Assembly: GCF_007991455.1 (NCBI RefSeq)
Contig: NZ_BJYJ01000016.1
Location: forward strand, 1 to 49,564
Direction of reading: 5' to 3'
DNA from: Chryseobacterium hagamense
GTDB lineage: Bacteria; Bacteroidota; Bacteroidia; Flavobacteriales; Weeksellaceae
DNA length: 49,564 bases
Below the pieces are notes generated by a model that was not told where the DNA came from, did not search any database, and saw only the letters and a program-made list of their open reading frames with translations. Positions 9,622-16,124 of the stretch are shown in pieces; the stretch's first letter is position 1, and every line of letters starts with the position of its first letter. Made by a program: the position numbers and the translations under genes.

Positions 9622-9652
9622 TCCCGTAAAAATTAAATCAAAATATAGCAGA

Positions 9653-9679
9653 AACGCCTCGGATACCGGGGCGTTTTTT
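9653..9679 (+). terminator. Intrinsic terminator
   Basis: A 10-bp stem (AACGCCTCGG / CCGGGGCGTT, one G-T pair) with a 3-base loop, followed by six T. Confidence 0.85.
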
Positions 9680-10006
9680 GCATTTGTAGGGCAGAAATTA
9701 TTTAGAATGAAAAAAAATAACCATAAAAGTGAAAAATTTTTAATAAAAAATGAACAATTAATACGAAAATAAAGCGTGATCAGTAACCCGATGAGAGACA
9801 GTCATTTAGGTATATAAGACATCTGCAGGATATGGCGGACAGAAATTCTCTATCCTAAATACTAAATATAAATAACTGATTTCCAAGTATTTAATTTAAA
9901 AATAAATTTGCGGATTAAAAAATTTCGTCCTTACTTTGCAACCGAAAATTGAAAGCAACAGGTTTTCAGCTTTTCAAAAAAACTTTTTTAAAACAGGAAA
10001 AATAAA
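9680..10006. other. AT-rich intergenic stretch with one promoter
   Basis: No coding pattern is seen. A promoter-like pair is present at its 3' end (TTTG at 9907, TACTTTG at 9932-9938) and leads into the 44-codon ORF at 10007. Confidence 0.5.
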
Positions 10007-10141
10007 ATGAAACAATTTAACAACATATTCAATTTATCTTCAGGAGAACACGGTGTGCAGCCGATGGGGCAGGGATATGCGTGTGTTATTCTTCTTGATA
10101 GTGAAAGGGATAAAAGGTGCTTATATAAATGGGTCAGCTAA
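10007..10141 (+). CDS. Candidate 44-residue small protein
   Basis: A short ORF (MKQFNNIFNLSSGEHGVQPM... ending CLYKWVS) with a promoter-like TACTTTG about 70 bases upstream and an intrinsic terminator 25 bases downstream, so it has the same promoter-ORF-terminator layout as the 42-residue ORF 400 bases upstream. It contains a hydrophobic YACVILL stretch. Nothing is known; it could be a non-coding transcript. The coding call is tentative. Confidence 0.35.
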   Translation: MKQFNNIFNLSSGEHGVQPMGQGYACVILLDSERDKRCLYKWVS

Positions 10142-10165
10142 CAGACTGACACGTGTAAAAATATA

Positions 10166-10194
10166 AAGCGCCTCCCGAAAAGAGGCGCTTTTTT
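10166..10194 (+). terminator. Intrinsic terminator
   Basis: A perfect 9-bp stem (AAGCGCCTC / GAGGCGCTT), a 7-base loop and a T-run. Confidence 0.85.
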
Positions 10195-10220
10195 AATGCC
10201 TGGAAATTAAAAAATAAAAC

Positions 10221-10294
10221 AATCCCGTAGCTCAATCGGTTGGAGCATCGACCTGATACGTCGGAGGTTGAGGGTTCGAGTCCCTCCGGGATTA
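10221..10294 (+). tRNA. tRNA-Ile (anticodon GAT)
   Basis: A complete cloverleaf: acceptor AATCCCG/CGGGATT, D-stem GCTC/GAGC, anticodon stem TCGAC/GTCGG with loop CTGATAC, T-arm GAGGG-TTCGAGT-CCCTC, discriminator A. CCA is not encoded. It is the first of ten tRNA-type genes in the 10.2-12.5 kb array. Confidence 0.8.
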
Positions 10295-10361
10295 CAAAGG
10301 TGAATGAGTCAATGGTCAATAGGGAATTTTGCTTCACAAGTGAATGATGAATTTTAAGATG

Positions 10362-10466
10362 GAAGGTTAGTCAAAATCACGCCGGGGATAAGCTTCACCG
10401 CAATTCCACTCCTCTGGAGGGGTGGCGAAAATTCCGAAAGAATTTTTGACGGGGTGGTTTTTATAA
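10362..10466. repeat. Dispersed repeat, copy 1
   Basis: It contains the block from CCACTCCTC through GACGGGGTGGTTTTT, also found at 10929-11034 and 12570-12678. All three copies are preceded by GGTTAGTCAAA-like or AAGGTTAATC-like sequence. It is typical of flavobacterial intergenic repeats, and no protein was recognised. Confidence 0.8.
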
Positions 10467-10583
10467 GTAAATGCCCAATGGTGAACTTGCTTCGCAAGTG
10501 AATGGTGAATTTTAGAATACATTAAAATTGACCATTGACCAGCAGGAATTGACAGGCGAAGCGGATTGACCATTCACATTAAA

Positions 10584-10656
10584 GGTTCCGTGGCTCAATG
10601 GATAGAGCATGGGTTTTCTAAACCCAGGGTTACAGGTTCGAATCCTGTCGGGATCA
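10584..10656 (+). tRNA. tRNA-Arg (anticodon TCT)
   Basis: The acceptor GGTTCCG/CGGGATC contains two G-T pairs. D-stem GCTC/GAGC, anticodon stem TGGGT/ACCCA with loop TTTCTAA, T-arm ACAGG-TTCGAAT-CCTGT, discriminator A, no CCA. All arms are present. Confidence 0.8.
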
Positions 10657-10661
10657 CAAAA

Positions 10662-10732
10662 GGTTTATTGAGGTAACGGTAACCTTCCCGACTGTCTCTC
10701 GGGTACTGCAGGTTCGATTCCCGCATAGACCG
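10662..10732 (+). tRNA. tRNA-Asp-like (anticodon GTC)
   Basis: Acceptor GGTTTAT/ATAGACC, D-stem AGGT/ACCT, anticodon stem CCCGA/TCGGG with loop CTGTCTC, a 4-base variable loop, and a T-arm with an A-C mismatch; discriminator G. It is only 71 bases long. The same acceptor strands recur in the permuted tRNA-like domain of the RNA at 28852-28964. Confidence 0.7.
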
Positions 10733-10736
10733 CAAA

Positions 10737-10791
10737 GGTTCACGCAATGATCAGCACCGGCTGTCTCCCGGGAAAGATAATAAAATGGACC
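10737..10791 (+). tRNA. Truncated tRNA-Asp-like element lacking a T-arm
   Basis: GGTTCA and TGGACC pair over 6 bp and enclose a 4-bp stem CCGG/CCGG with the same 7-base loop CTGTCTC as the adjacent tRNA-Asp. The region where a T-arm should be is AT-rich (GAAAGATAATAAA), and the D-arm is reduced to 2 bp. It is either a tRNA remnant or a minimal acceptor plus anticodon hairpin. Low confidence as a functional RNA. Confidence 0.4.
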
Positions 10792-10797
10792 TGAAAA

Positions 10798-10869
10798 CTG
10801 GAAAGATAACGGTGGTTGTTTACCCGCCTTGGACGCGGGAGGTCGCAGGTTCGAACCCTGCTTTCCAGA
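10798..10869 (+). tRNA. tRNA-Pro-like (anticodon TGG)
   Basis: Acceptor CTGGAAA/TTTCCAG with C1-G72 as in bacterial tRNA-Pro; anticodon stem CCCGC/GCGGG with loop CTTGGAC; T-arm GCAGG-TTCGAAC-CCTGC; discriminator A. The D-arm is weak (TAAC/GTTT, position 10-25 unpaired) and position 8 is G rather than T. Confidence 0.65.
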
Positions 10870-10928
10870 CAAAAGTGAATAGCCGATGTTGAGTTTTACT
10901 TCGCAAGCGAATAGTGAATTTTAAAGCT

Positions 10929-11034
10929 GAAGGTTAATCAAAAGCACACCGGGAAAAGCCTTAACCGAAATTCCACTCCTCCGGAGGGGTGGCGAAAATT
11001 CCGAAAGAATTTTTGACGGGGTGGTTTTTATAAG
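10929..11034. repeat. Dispersed repeat, copy 2
   Basis: It shares the CCACTCCTCCGGAGGGGTGG core and the TTTTTGACGGGGTGGTTTTT tail with the copies at 10362 and 12570. Confidence 0.8.
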
Positions 11035-11142
11035 TGGATAGCCAATGGTGAATTTTGCTAGGCAAGTGAATGGTGAATTTCAGAATAAATTAAAATTCAC
11101 CATTGCCCCGAAGGAACTGACTATTCACCTTGAATAATAAAT

Positions 11143-11216
11143 AATCTCATAGCTCAAATGGTTAGAGCACCGGTCTTTTAAATCGGGGGTTGAAAGTTCA
11201 AATCTTTCTGGGATTA
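11143..11216 (+). tRNA. tRNA-Lys (anticodon TTT)
   Basis: Acceptor AATCTCA/TGGGATT with one T-G pair, D-stem GCTC/GAGC, anticodon stem CCGGT/ATCGG with loop CTTTTAA, T-arm GAAAG-TTCAAAT-CTTTC, discriminator A, no CCA. The same anticodon loop is repeated in the RNA at 28304 and in the permuted element at 22881. Confidence 0.8.
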
Positions 11217-11318
11217 CAAAAAGTGTCTGGTCAACAGTGAATTTAAAATTGACAAGCAAAACGAATTGACGATTCACCATTGACTTCAAACTAAATTAAT
11301 TGTTTCAAAGAGAGAAAG

Positions 11319-11383
11319 AAAAGCCTGCCGAGCGCAGACGATCTTTAAGCCAAAAAAACACAAAATATACAGGCGGGTTTTTT
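11319..11383 (+). ncRNA. GCGCAGA-family hairpin RNA, copy 1
   Basis: A 9-bp stem (AAGCCTGCC / GGCGGGTTTT side) closes a loop carrying GAGCGCAGACGATCTT, and the 3' strand runs into a T-run. It shares the loop core RRGCGCAGAnGnTCTT with copies at 11448, 11681 and 12063. It could act as a terminator or as an independent small RNA. Confidence 0.6.
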
Positions 11384-11447
11384 CTTAACCTCGGGAACAG
11401 AACAGAAAAATGAAATAAAGGAAACATAATATAATTTTTAGTGAAAT

Positions 11448-11508
11448 AAAGCCTGTCCAAGCGCAGAAGTTCTTACATCAGATAAAAAATAAGACAGGCT
11501 TTGTTTTT
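11448..11508 (+). ncRNA. GCGCAGA-family hairpin RNA, copy 2
   Basis: A perfect 10-bp stem AAAGCCTGTC/GACAGGCTTT encloses the core AAGCGCAGAAGTTCTT and is followed by TGTTTTT. It lies 54 bases upstream of the tRNA-Cys-like gene. Confidence 0.65.
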
Positions 11509-11562
11509 AATGAAGATTATAAAGAGGTGAAGATTACTCTATACTTATTACTCATAAAAAAC

Positions 11563-11644
11563 GATGGTTCGCCGAAGCGGGAGAGTCGGGGCGGTCTGCA
11601 AAACCGTTGCGTAAGCTGAGTGGGTTCAAATCCCATAACCATCT
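11563..11644 (+). tRNA. tRNA-Cys-like with a tRNA-Tyr-type body (anticodon GCA)
   Basis: Acceptor GATGGTT/AACCATC (7 bp), D-stem CCGA/TCGG, anticodon stem GCGGT/ACCGT with loop CTGCAAA, a 12-base variable region, T-arm GTGGG-TTCAAAT-CCCAT, discriminator T. Its D/anticodon region is almost identical to that of the tRNA-Tyr gene at 11813, while the acceptor and T-arms differ, so the two genes look mosaic. Confidence 0.7.
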
Positions 11645-11680
11645 CAAGTAACTAAAATGAGATAGTTCCGGAGAAAAGGA

Positions 11681-11740
11681 AAAGCCTGTCGGGCGCAGAA
11701 GTTCTTATATCAAACAAAAAATAAGACAGGCTTTATTTTT
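11681..11740 (+). ncRNA. GCGCAGA-family hairpin RNA, copy 3
   Basis: The same 10-bp stem as copy 2 (AAAGCCTGTC/GACAGGCTTT), core GGGCGCAGAAGTTCTT, then ATTTTT. It lies 72 bases upstream of tRNA-Tyr. Confidence 0.65.
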
Positions 11741-11812
11741 CTTCAAAAACAAAATGAGAATGAAGCAAAGGATAATTAAAATTACTCATTACCCATTGTT
11801 CATTAAAAAAAA

Positions 11813-11897
11813 GGAAGCACGCCGAAGCGGGAGAGTCGGGGCGGTCTGTAACACCATTGCTTTTGCTGAGCAGGTTCGAATCCTGCTGCTTCCACCA
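11813..11897 (+). tRNA. tRNA-Tyr (anticodon GTA), CCA encoded
   Basis: Acceptor GGAAGCA/TGCTTCC, D-stem CCGA/TCGG, loop CTGTAAC, a 12-base variable region, T-arm GCAGG-TTCGAAT-CCTGC, discriminator A and a genomic CCA. The anticodon stem GCGGT/ACCAT contains a C-A mismatch. It is the only tRNA of the array with encoded CCA. Confidence 0.75.
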
Positions 11898-11898
11898 A

Positions 11899-11969
11899 CC
11901 GCTGATAATGTAACGGCAGCATGCAGGAAATGTACTCTTGTTGTTCGGGTTCGATTCCCGGTCAGATGG
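11899..11969 (+). tRNA. Degenerate tRNA-Gln-type element with TGT in the anticodon position
   Basis: The V and T regions match the tRNA-Gln gene at 12378 (TCTTGTTGTTC then GGTTC). The acceptor CCGCTGA/TCAGATG has two mismatches. The anticodon stem CAGGA/TCTTG encloses AATGTAC, which gives TGT (Thr) but with A at position 33 instead of the near-universal T. It is probably a non-decoding derivative, begins two bases after tRNA-Tyr CCA, and could be a remnant. Confidence 0.5.
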
Positions 11970-12062
11970 TCAAAAAGTGAATGGTGAATTTTGCTTTGCA
12001 AGTGAATCGCCAAGGTAAGATGTAATGGGGATTACCCCTTCATCCGATCCGGCAAAAAGGTA

Positions 12063-12128
12063 GAGAAAAGTTTGTCAAGCGCAGACGGTCTTTCAAAAGC
12101 ATTTTTATAAATAAATACAAGCTTTCTC
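12063..12128 (+). ncRNA. GCGCAGA-family hairpin RNA, copy 4
   Basis: The stem GAGAAAAGTTTGT / ACAAGCTTTCTC pairs over about 10 bp with different bases from copies 1-3, while the loop core AAGCGCAGACGGTCTT is kept. A changed stem with a kept core supports a structured RNA family. Confidence 0.6.
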
Positions 12129-12215
12129 CAACCTTTATTATGAATGGTAGGTGATAAATGATAATCGATAACAACATATTGTGCAAATCGCTTATCTGTT
12201 ATCAATTATTAATCC

Positions 12216-12289
12216 GCAGGAATGGTGGAATTGGCAGACACACCTGATTTAGGCTCAGGTTTTTGGGGGTTCGAGTCCCTCTTCCTGTA
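12216..12289 (+). tRNA. tRNA-Leu (anticodon TAG) without a long variable arm
   Basis: Acceptor GCAGGAA/TTCCTGT (first pair G-T), a class-II style D-arm (GTGGAATTGGCAGACAC), anticodon stem CCTGA/TCAGG with loop TTTAGGC, and T-arm GGGGG-TTCGAGT-CCCTC. Only five bases separate the anticodon stem from the T-stem, whereas tRNA-Leu normally has a 10-20 base variable arm there. Confidence 0.7.
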
Positions 12290-12294
12290 CAAAT

Positions 12295-12365
12295 ATGAGT
12301 AATGAATAATGATTGCGAGCGCAGATGATAAGATAATTTAATATTACCTATTACCTATTACTCAT
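12295..12365 (+). ncRNA. GCGCAGA-family hairpin RNA, divergent copy 5
   Basis: A 9-bp stem ATGAGTAAT/ATTACTCAT encloses GCGAGCGCAGATGATAAG. The TCTT half of the core is lost, so membership is tentative. It lies between tRNA-Leu and tRNA-Gln. Confidence 0.4.
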
Positions 12366-12377
12366 TATTTATAAAAC

Positions 12378-12450
12378 TGATTCATAGTGTAATTGGTCAG
12401 CACACAAGACTTTGACTCTTGTTGTTCAGGTTCAAGTCCTGATGAATCAA
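12378..12450 (+). tRNA. tRNA-Gln (anticodon TTG)
   Basis: Acceptor TGATTCA/TGAATCA is perfect and has the T1-A72 pair typical of tRNA-Gln. D-stem GTG/CAC, anticodon stem CAAGA/TCTTG with loop CTTTGAC, T-arm TCAGG-TTCAAGT-CCTGA, discriminator A. Confidence 0.8.
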
Positions 12451-12569
12451 CGAAAAAGGTGAATGGTCAACGGTGAATTTTGCTTTGCAAGTGAATCGTC
12501 AATCAAAACCAGCATAAAATTGACGAGCGAAGCGGATTGATCCACAGGAATTGACTATTGACAAAAGAG

Positions 12570-12678
12570 AAGGCTAAAGTTTAATCAAAGCACATCTGGC
12601 AAAATCCCTAACCGAAATTCCCCTCCTCTGGAGGGGTGGCGAAAATTCTGAAAGAATTTTTGACGGGGTGGTTTTTAA
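12570..12678. repeat. Dispersed repeat, copy 3
   Basis: The third copy of the CTCCTCTGGAGGGGTGGCG...GACGGGGTGG element, followed by the short TGAATnGTnAAT motifs that fill the gaps of the tRNA array. No gene is seen from 12451 to 12849. Confidence 0.75.
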
Positions 12679-12849
12679 TGTGAATAGTAAATTTTGCTCA
12701 GCAAATGAATCGTCAATTAAAAACCAGGACAAAACTGGCAAGCGCAGCGGATTGATCCACAGGAATCGACCATACAAATGGTGAATCTCAGGCCAGAACT
12801 ACCGATTAAAACAGTAATAAATTAACATTCAAACAAATATGTAGAAAAA

Positions 12850-13335
12850 ATGGAAACGCAACAAGAAACATGGCAGAACATGAACGGAAAAATCTTCCGC
12901 AATCCTATCACACAGCTGGTAGAAGAAGCCATCCTCCGCGAACAGGCCTTAGGCCACCGACTGAAAGTATGTGTGGGATCAGATTCTCACGTATATGGTG
13001 ACGCGATCAATTATGCTACGGCAGTCGTATTCATCCGGGAGGGGAAAGGAGCGTTTACCTTTATCAGAAAAGAAAGAGAATTCCAGCGCATCAGCATTAA
13101 AGAACGGATGCTGAATGAAGTGAACAAATCCGTAGAAATTGCCTATGCAATCTGTGCGGTCCTGGATGCCTATGGAGTGGAAATGGAGGTACACGCAGAC
13201 ATCAATACCGACCCCGATTTTAAATCCAATGTGGCATTGAAAGATGCAATGGGATATATTCTCGGAATGGGATATGTGTTCAGAGCAAAACCTTTTGCCT
13301 TCGCAAGCTCCAATTGCGCCGATATGATGGTGTAA
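12850..13335 (+). CDS. YkuK-like RNase H-fold protein (DUF458)
   Basis: A 161-residue protein matching the DUF458/YkuK pattern of predicted RNase H-fold proteins. Acidic residues in CVGSDSHVYG (about 37-46), then HADINTDPDFKSN (about 116-128) and the closing CADMMV provide candidate metal ligands. It opens a run of RNA-processing and RNA-repair genes, so a role on damaged RNA is likely, though the family is not biochemically settled. The ATG follows an A-rich leader, and no clear -7 box is seen upstream. Confidence 0.85.
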   Translation: METQQETWQNMNGKIFRNPITQLVEEAILREQALGHRLKVCVGSDSHVYGDAINYATAVVFIREGKGAFTFIRKEREFQRISIKERMLNEVNKSVEIAYAICAVLDAYGVEMEVHADINTDPDFKSNVALKDAMGYILGMGYVFRAKPFAFASSNCADMMV

Positions 13336-13434
13336 CTAGGCGGTAATCAGGATGATATATGCTGAAGTTTTTAATCATAATTTTAATTTCCGTCATCCGG
13401 CTTTTATTTTCAATCTAAAAAAAAATTAAAAACC

Positions 13435-14256
13435 ATGAAAACCATTTGAATCATCAACGGAGAAAAATACTGGCCGGATTATTTTGCAGGATATGAGGTA
13501 GTTCGGAAGAAAATTCAGACGTTGGAATGCATCGTAAAGGATTCGTCTCTGTATTTTATCGATGCGGACGGAGCCTGTAAGCCGGATGTTATTTTCTGGC
13601 GGTTGGGTGCTGTAAATCCCGAAGCAAAGCACCGGAGCATACTGGAATTGATCGATTATTCGGGAATTCCCTGCGTAAATTCAGCTTCCACATTATTGAT
13701 GGGATACGACCGGTTGTCCATGTTAAACAGATTGAAGAAACTCGGCTTACCCGTTATTGGTTTTAATGTAGCCACCGGAACGGACCAGCTGAAAAATCTT
13801 GAAATGCAGTTTCCTTTTGTCATTAAAGTGGGAAACCATCATGGCGGATACGGAAAAAGCCTGGTTACGGGCGAAGAGCAATGGGAGGAGCTGAAAGACC
13901 TGCTGTTTATTCACCACGATTATGTGACCACGGAACAGTTTATCGATTACCGATATGACATCCGCTACCTTGCTGTACATGATAAGGTATGGGCGATGAA
14001 GAGAAAAGGCAGGTATTGGAAAGCCAATTCTTTAACCCGGAAATATCAGCTCATGGAACCGGAAGAAGAATGGATCGGAAAAGTAAAACAGCTGCAGGAA
14101 AACATTGAGGCTGATATTGTGGCGATTGATGTACTCGAAACGGAAAACGGAGAACGGTTTATTTTGGAATACAATGATATTCCGGGATTGTCAGGATTTC
14201 CTGAAACGGTAAAAATAGAATTGTCAGAGATAATAAAAAATAAATTAAAACAGTAA
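13435..14256 (+). pseudogene. RimK-like ATP-grasp enzyme with an in-frame TGA at codon 5
   Basis: An ATP-grasp protein of about 273 codons read from the ATG at 13435. Codon 5 is TGA (13447-13449), giving MKTI-stop-IINGEKYW, where TGG (Trp) would be natural; the frame then stays open to 14256. ATP-grasp signatures are VIKVGNHHGGYGKS (nucleotide-binding loop), RYDIRYLAV, and the metal-binding end FILEYNDIPG. Translation might restart at TTG 13522, but that would remove the first strand of the N-terminal domain. ATP-grasp ligases are recurrent in predicted RNA-repair clusters. The lesion could be a nonsense mutation, readthrough or a sequence error. Confidence 0.75.
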
Positions 14257-14268
14257 AAACCGATAACC

Positions 14269-15045
14269 ATGTTTTTCTTAGTACAGTCAAATATATATCT
14301 GGATCCCGATCATTATAAGATTTTTGATGCTCTGGAAGAACTCAATATCGATTACAGCGTCATCAATATCCCTCCAAAAGCAAAGGAATTGGATTTTGAA
14401 ACAAAGCGTAATGATGTTTTCGTCTATGGTTCGGTAACGATAGCCAGACTGGCAAAACAGAATACCCACTGGTTTCCGGGTTCTTTTTACGGAGGCAATC
14501 ACCTTTATAAAGTGTATTCCGGATATTATGGTGAAAACCTTCTCAACACTAAGGTATCAGTTCAGAAAATTTCAGAAGAAATGAGTTGGGCAAAGGAGGA
14601 AATAAAATTCATCAAGCCCTATGACGAAGCCAAGGTTTTTACAGGCAGGGTTTTCAGCGAAGCGGAATGGCAGGATTTTGTATTTGAAGCCCTGGAAAAT
14701 CCATCCAACCGGATTACGAAAGATTCTTTGATCCAGGTTTCCCAAGTAAAAAAGACGATGAAGGAAGCAAGACTCTGGATTGTAGGCGGGCAGATTATTG
14801 ATGCCGGGTACTATAAATTTGATGAACGGGTTTCTTTTGAAGAAAAAGTTTCGGAAGACGGACTGGCTTTTGCCAGGAAAATGCTCCGGCTTTTCAACCT
14901 TGAAGAAGCATTCGTCATGGATATCTGTTTAACGGATGAAGGCTGGAAGATTGTTGAAATCAACTGCATCAACAGTTCCGGGTTTTATCCTAACACCAAC
15001 GTGAAAAGTATCATCAAAGCATTGAATATTTACTTTTCAAATTAA
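14269..15045 (+). CDS. ATP-grasp domain protein (R2K-like)
   Basis: A 258-residue protein with the divergent ATP-grasp pattern of the R2K clade, described alongside CDC123 by the Aravind group as associated with RNA-repair loci. Visible elements are NTHWFPGSFYGG, IKPYDEAKVFTGRVF, a central RLWIVGGQIIDAGYY, and the C-terminal metal-binding VMDICLTDEGWKIVEINCINSSGFY, with acidic and Asn ligands. It is 12 bases downstream of the first ATP-grasp gene, so the two form a pair. The substrate is unknown; peptide or amino-acid ligation to RNA or protein is only a family-level prediction. Confidence 0.8.
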   Translation: MFFLVQSNIYLDPDHYKIFDALEELNIDYSVINIPPKAKELDFETKRNDVFVYGSVTIARLAKQNTHWFPGSFYGGNHLYKVYSGYYGENLLNTKVSVQKISEEMSWAKEEIKFIKPYDEAKVFTGRVFSEAEWQDFVFEALENPSNRITKDSLIQVSQVKKTMKEARLWIVGGQIIDAGYYKFDERVSFEEKVSEDGLAFARKMLRLFNLEEAFVMDICLTDEGWKIVEINCINSSGFYPNTNVKSIIKALNIYFSN

Positions 15046-15056
15046 AAAATAAAGCA

Positions 15057-15427
15057 ATGGAACTGACAAAAGATTACTTTTTCTGGACGATATAAGATCT
15101 CCGAAAGATGCCTGTTGATATACGAAACAGGAGATTTTTCAAAGAGATGACTGGCATATCGTCCGGAATTATCAGGAATTCGTTGACCGGATTTTGGAAA
15201 AAGGGCTGCCGGAAATGATCTCTTTTGACCATGACCTGGCTGATGAACATTATTTGGAACCGAATTCCCGGGAATATGTTGAAAAAACAGGCTACGATTG
15301 TGCCAAATGGCTGGTGGAATATTGCATGGATCATTACCTGGACCTGCCGGAATTTTATTGCCATTCCATGAATCCGGTGGGAAAGCAGAATATCGAAAGC
15401 CTTTTAAACAATTTTAAAAAACAGTAA
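15057..15427 (+). pseudogene. Cyclic-phosphate processing receiver-domain gene, frameshifted and with an in-frame TGA
   Basis: The intact part (from about 15119) reads DDWHIVRNYQEFV..., MISFDHDLADEHY, and CHSMNPVGKQNIESLL, the pattern of the receiver-like domain predicted to process cyclic phosphates in RNA-repair operons. The start lies in another frame: ATG 15057 gives MELTKD, while RLLFLDDIRSPKDAC is in the downstream frame, so one base appears missing in the A-run at 15068-15071. That frame then meets TGA at 15116-15118, with YTKQEIFQRDD following at once. It overlaps the next gene by one base. Confidence 0.75.
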
Positions 15428-16005
15428 TGGATATTTTAAAATTTATACAAGAGATAAAAAAACATCTGAAACTCAGTTTTGATGAGGTGGACGGATGGTT
15501 TGGGAAAGACAGGAAAACGTTGGACTATCAGCCCTCAAACGGAGGCTGGACAGTCCGGCAGATCCTGGAACATATTTACCTGACGAACTTCTACCTGCTG
15601 ATCCTTATTGAAAAAGGTTCAAAAAAGACACTCCGGAACTCCGGAGGTCCCGACCTGGATGTTGAAATACGAGATTATGTTTTCGACAGGGAGAAGTTTG
15701 AAGAAATAGGGAAGTACGGTGCTTTTGAATGGATCAGGCCCGGACATATGGAACCAAAAGGAGCTATGGAATTGCATGAAATCAGAAGCCTGATTTCTAT
15801 ACAACATCAACAATGTCTGATCTATCTCGAACGGATGAAAAACGGGGAAGGGCTGCTCTGTAAAACCACAATGACGGTGAACGGATTGGGAAAAATTAAT
15901 GTTTACGAATATATTTATTTCCTGTCGCTTCACACCAAAAGACACCTGACCCAAATGAAAAATAACGAATCAGAAAGGATACGAACAGCAGGATTTGATA
16001 TTTAG
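15427..16005 (+). CDS. DinB-like metal-binding four-helix protein
   Basis: A 192-residue protein of the DinB superfamily. Metal ligands are likely His in LEHIYLTNF (about residue 49) and in the C-terminal SLHTKRHLTQM (about 171-175). DinB folds host varied enzymes, including thiol transferases and predicted nucleases, and turn up in RNA-repair neighbourhoods. The start codon overlaps the stop of the receiver-domain gene by one base, implying translational coupling. The exact reaction cannot be read from sequence. Confidence 0.85.
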   Translation: MDILKFIQEIKKHLKLSFDEVDGWFGKDRKTLDYQPSNGGWTVRQILEHIYLTNFYLLILIEKGSKKTLRNSGGPDLDVEIRDYVFDREKFEEIGKYGAFEWIRPGHMEPKGAMELHEIRSLISIQHQQCLIYLERMKNGEGLLCKTTMTVNGLGKINVYEYIYFLSLHTKRHLTQMKNNESERIRTAGFDI

Positions 16006-16011
16006 TCTTTT

Positions 16012-16093
16012 AAAAAATCTTCGATTTTTCTCTTATGTGCTCTAAAAATAGGCACAATAGAGAAAACTTAAAATCTAATGTGACTTATGTGTC
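16012..16093. repeat. Dispersed intergenic repeat, copy B1
   Basis: AAATCTTCGATTTTTCTCTTATGTG and the downstream GACTTATGTGTC recur with small changes at 32656-32733. The in-frame upstream extension of the next gene runs through this repeat, which argues against an earlier start. Confidence 0.7.
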
Positions 16094-16124
16094 AAAAACC
16101 TTAGGGTTAAAAAAAACTAAAAAA

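Noticed and set aside
9581..9772. 63-codon ORF on the plus strand
   Set aside because: It crosses the strong terminator at 9653-9679 and overlaps the better supported 42-codon ORF.
10134..12777. Minus- and plus-strand ORFs of 60-77 codons across the tRNA array
   Set aside because: They run through tRNA genes and dispersed repeats (for example peptides such as EGLEPSTSDVSGRCSNRLSYG are antisense tRNA) and have no start signals.
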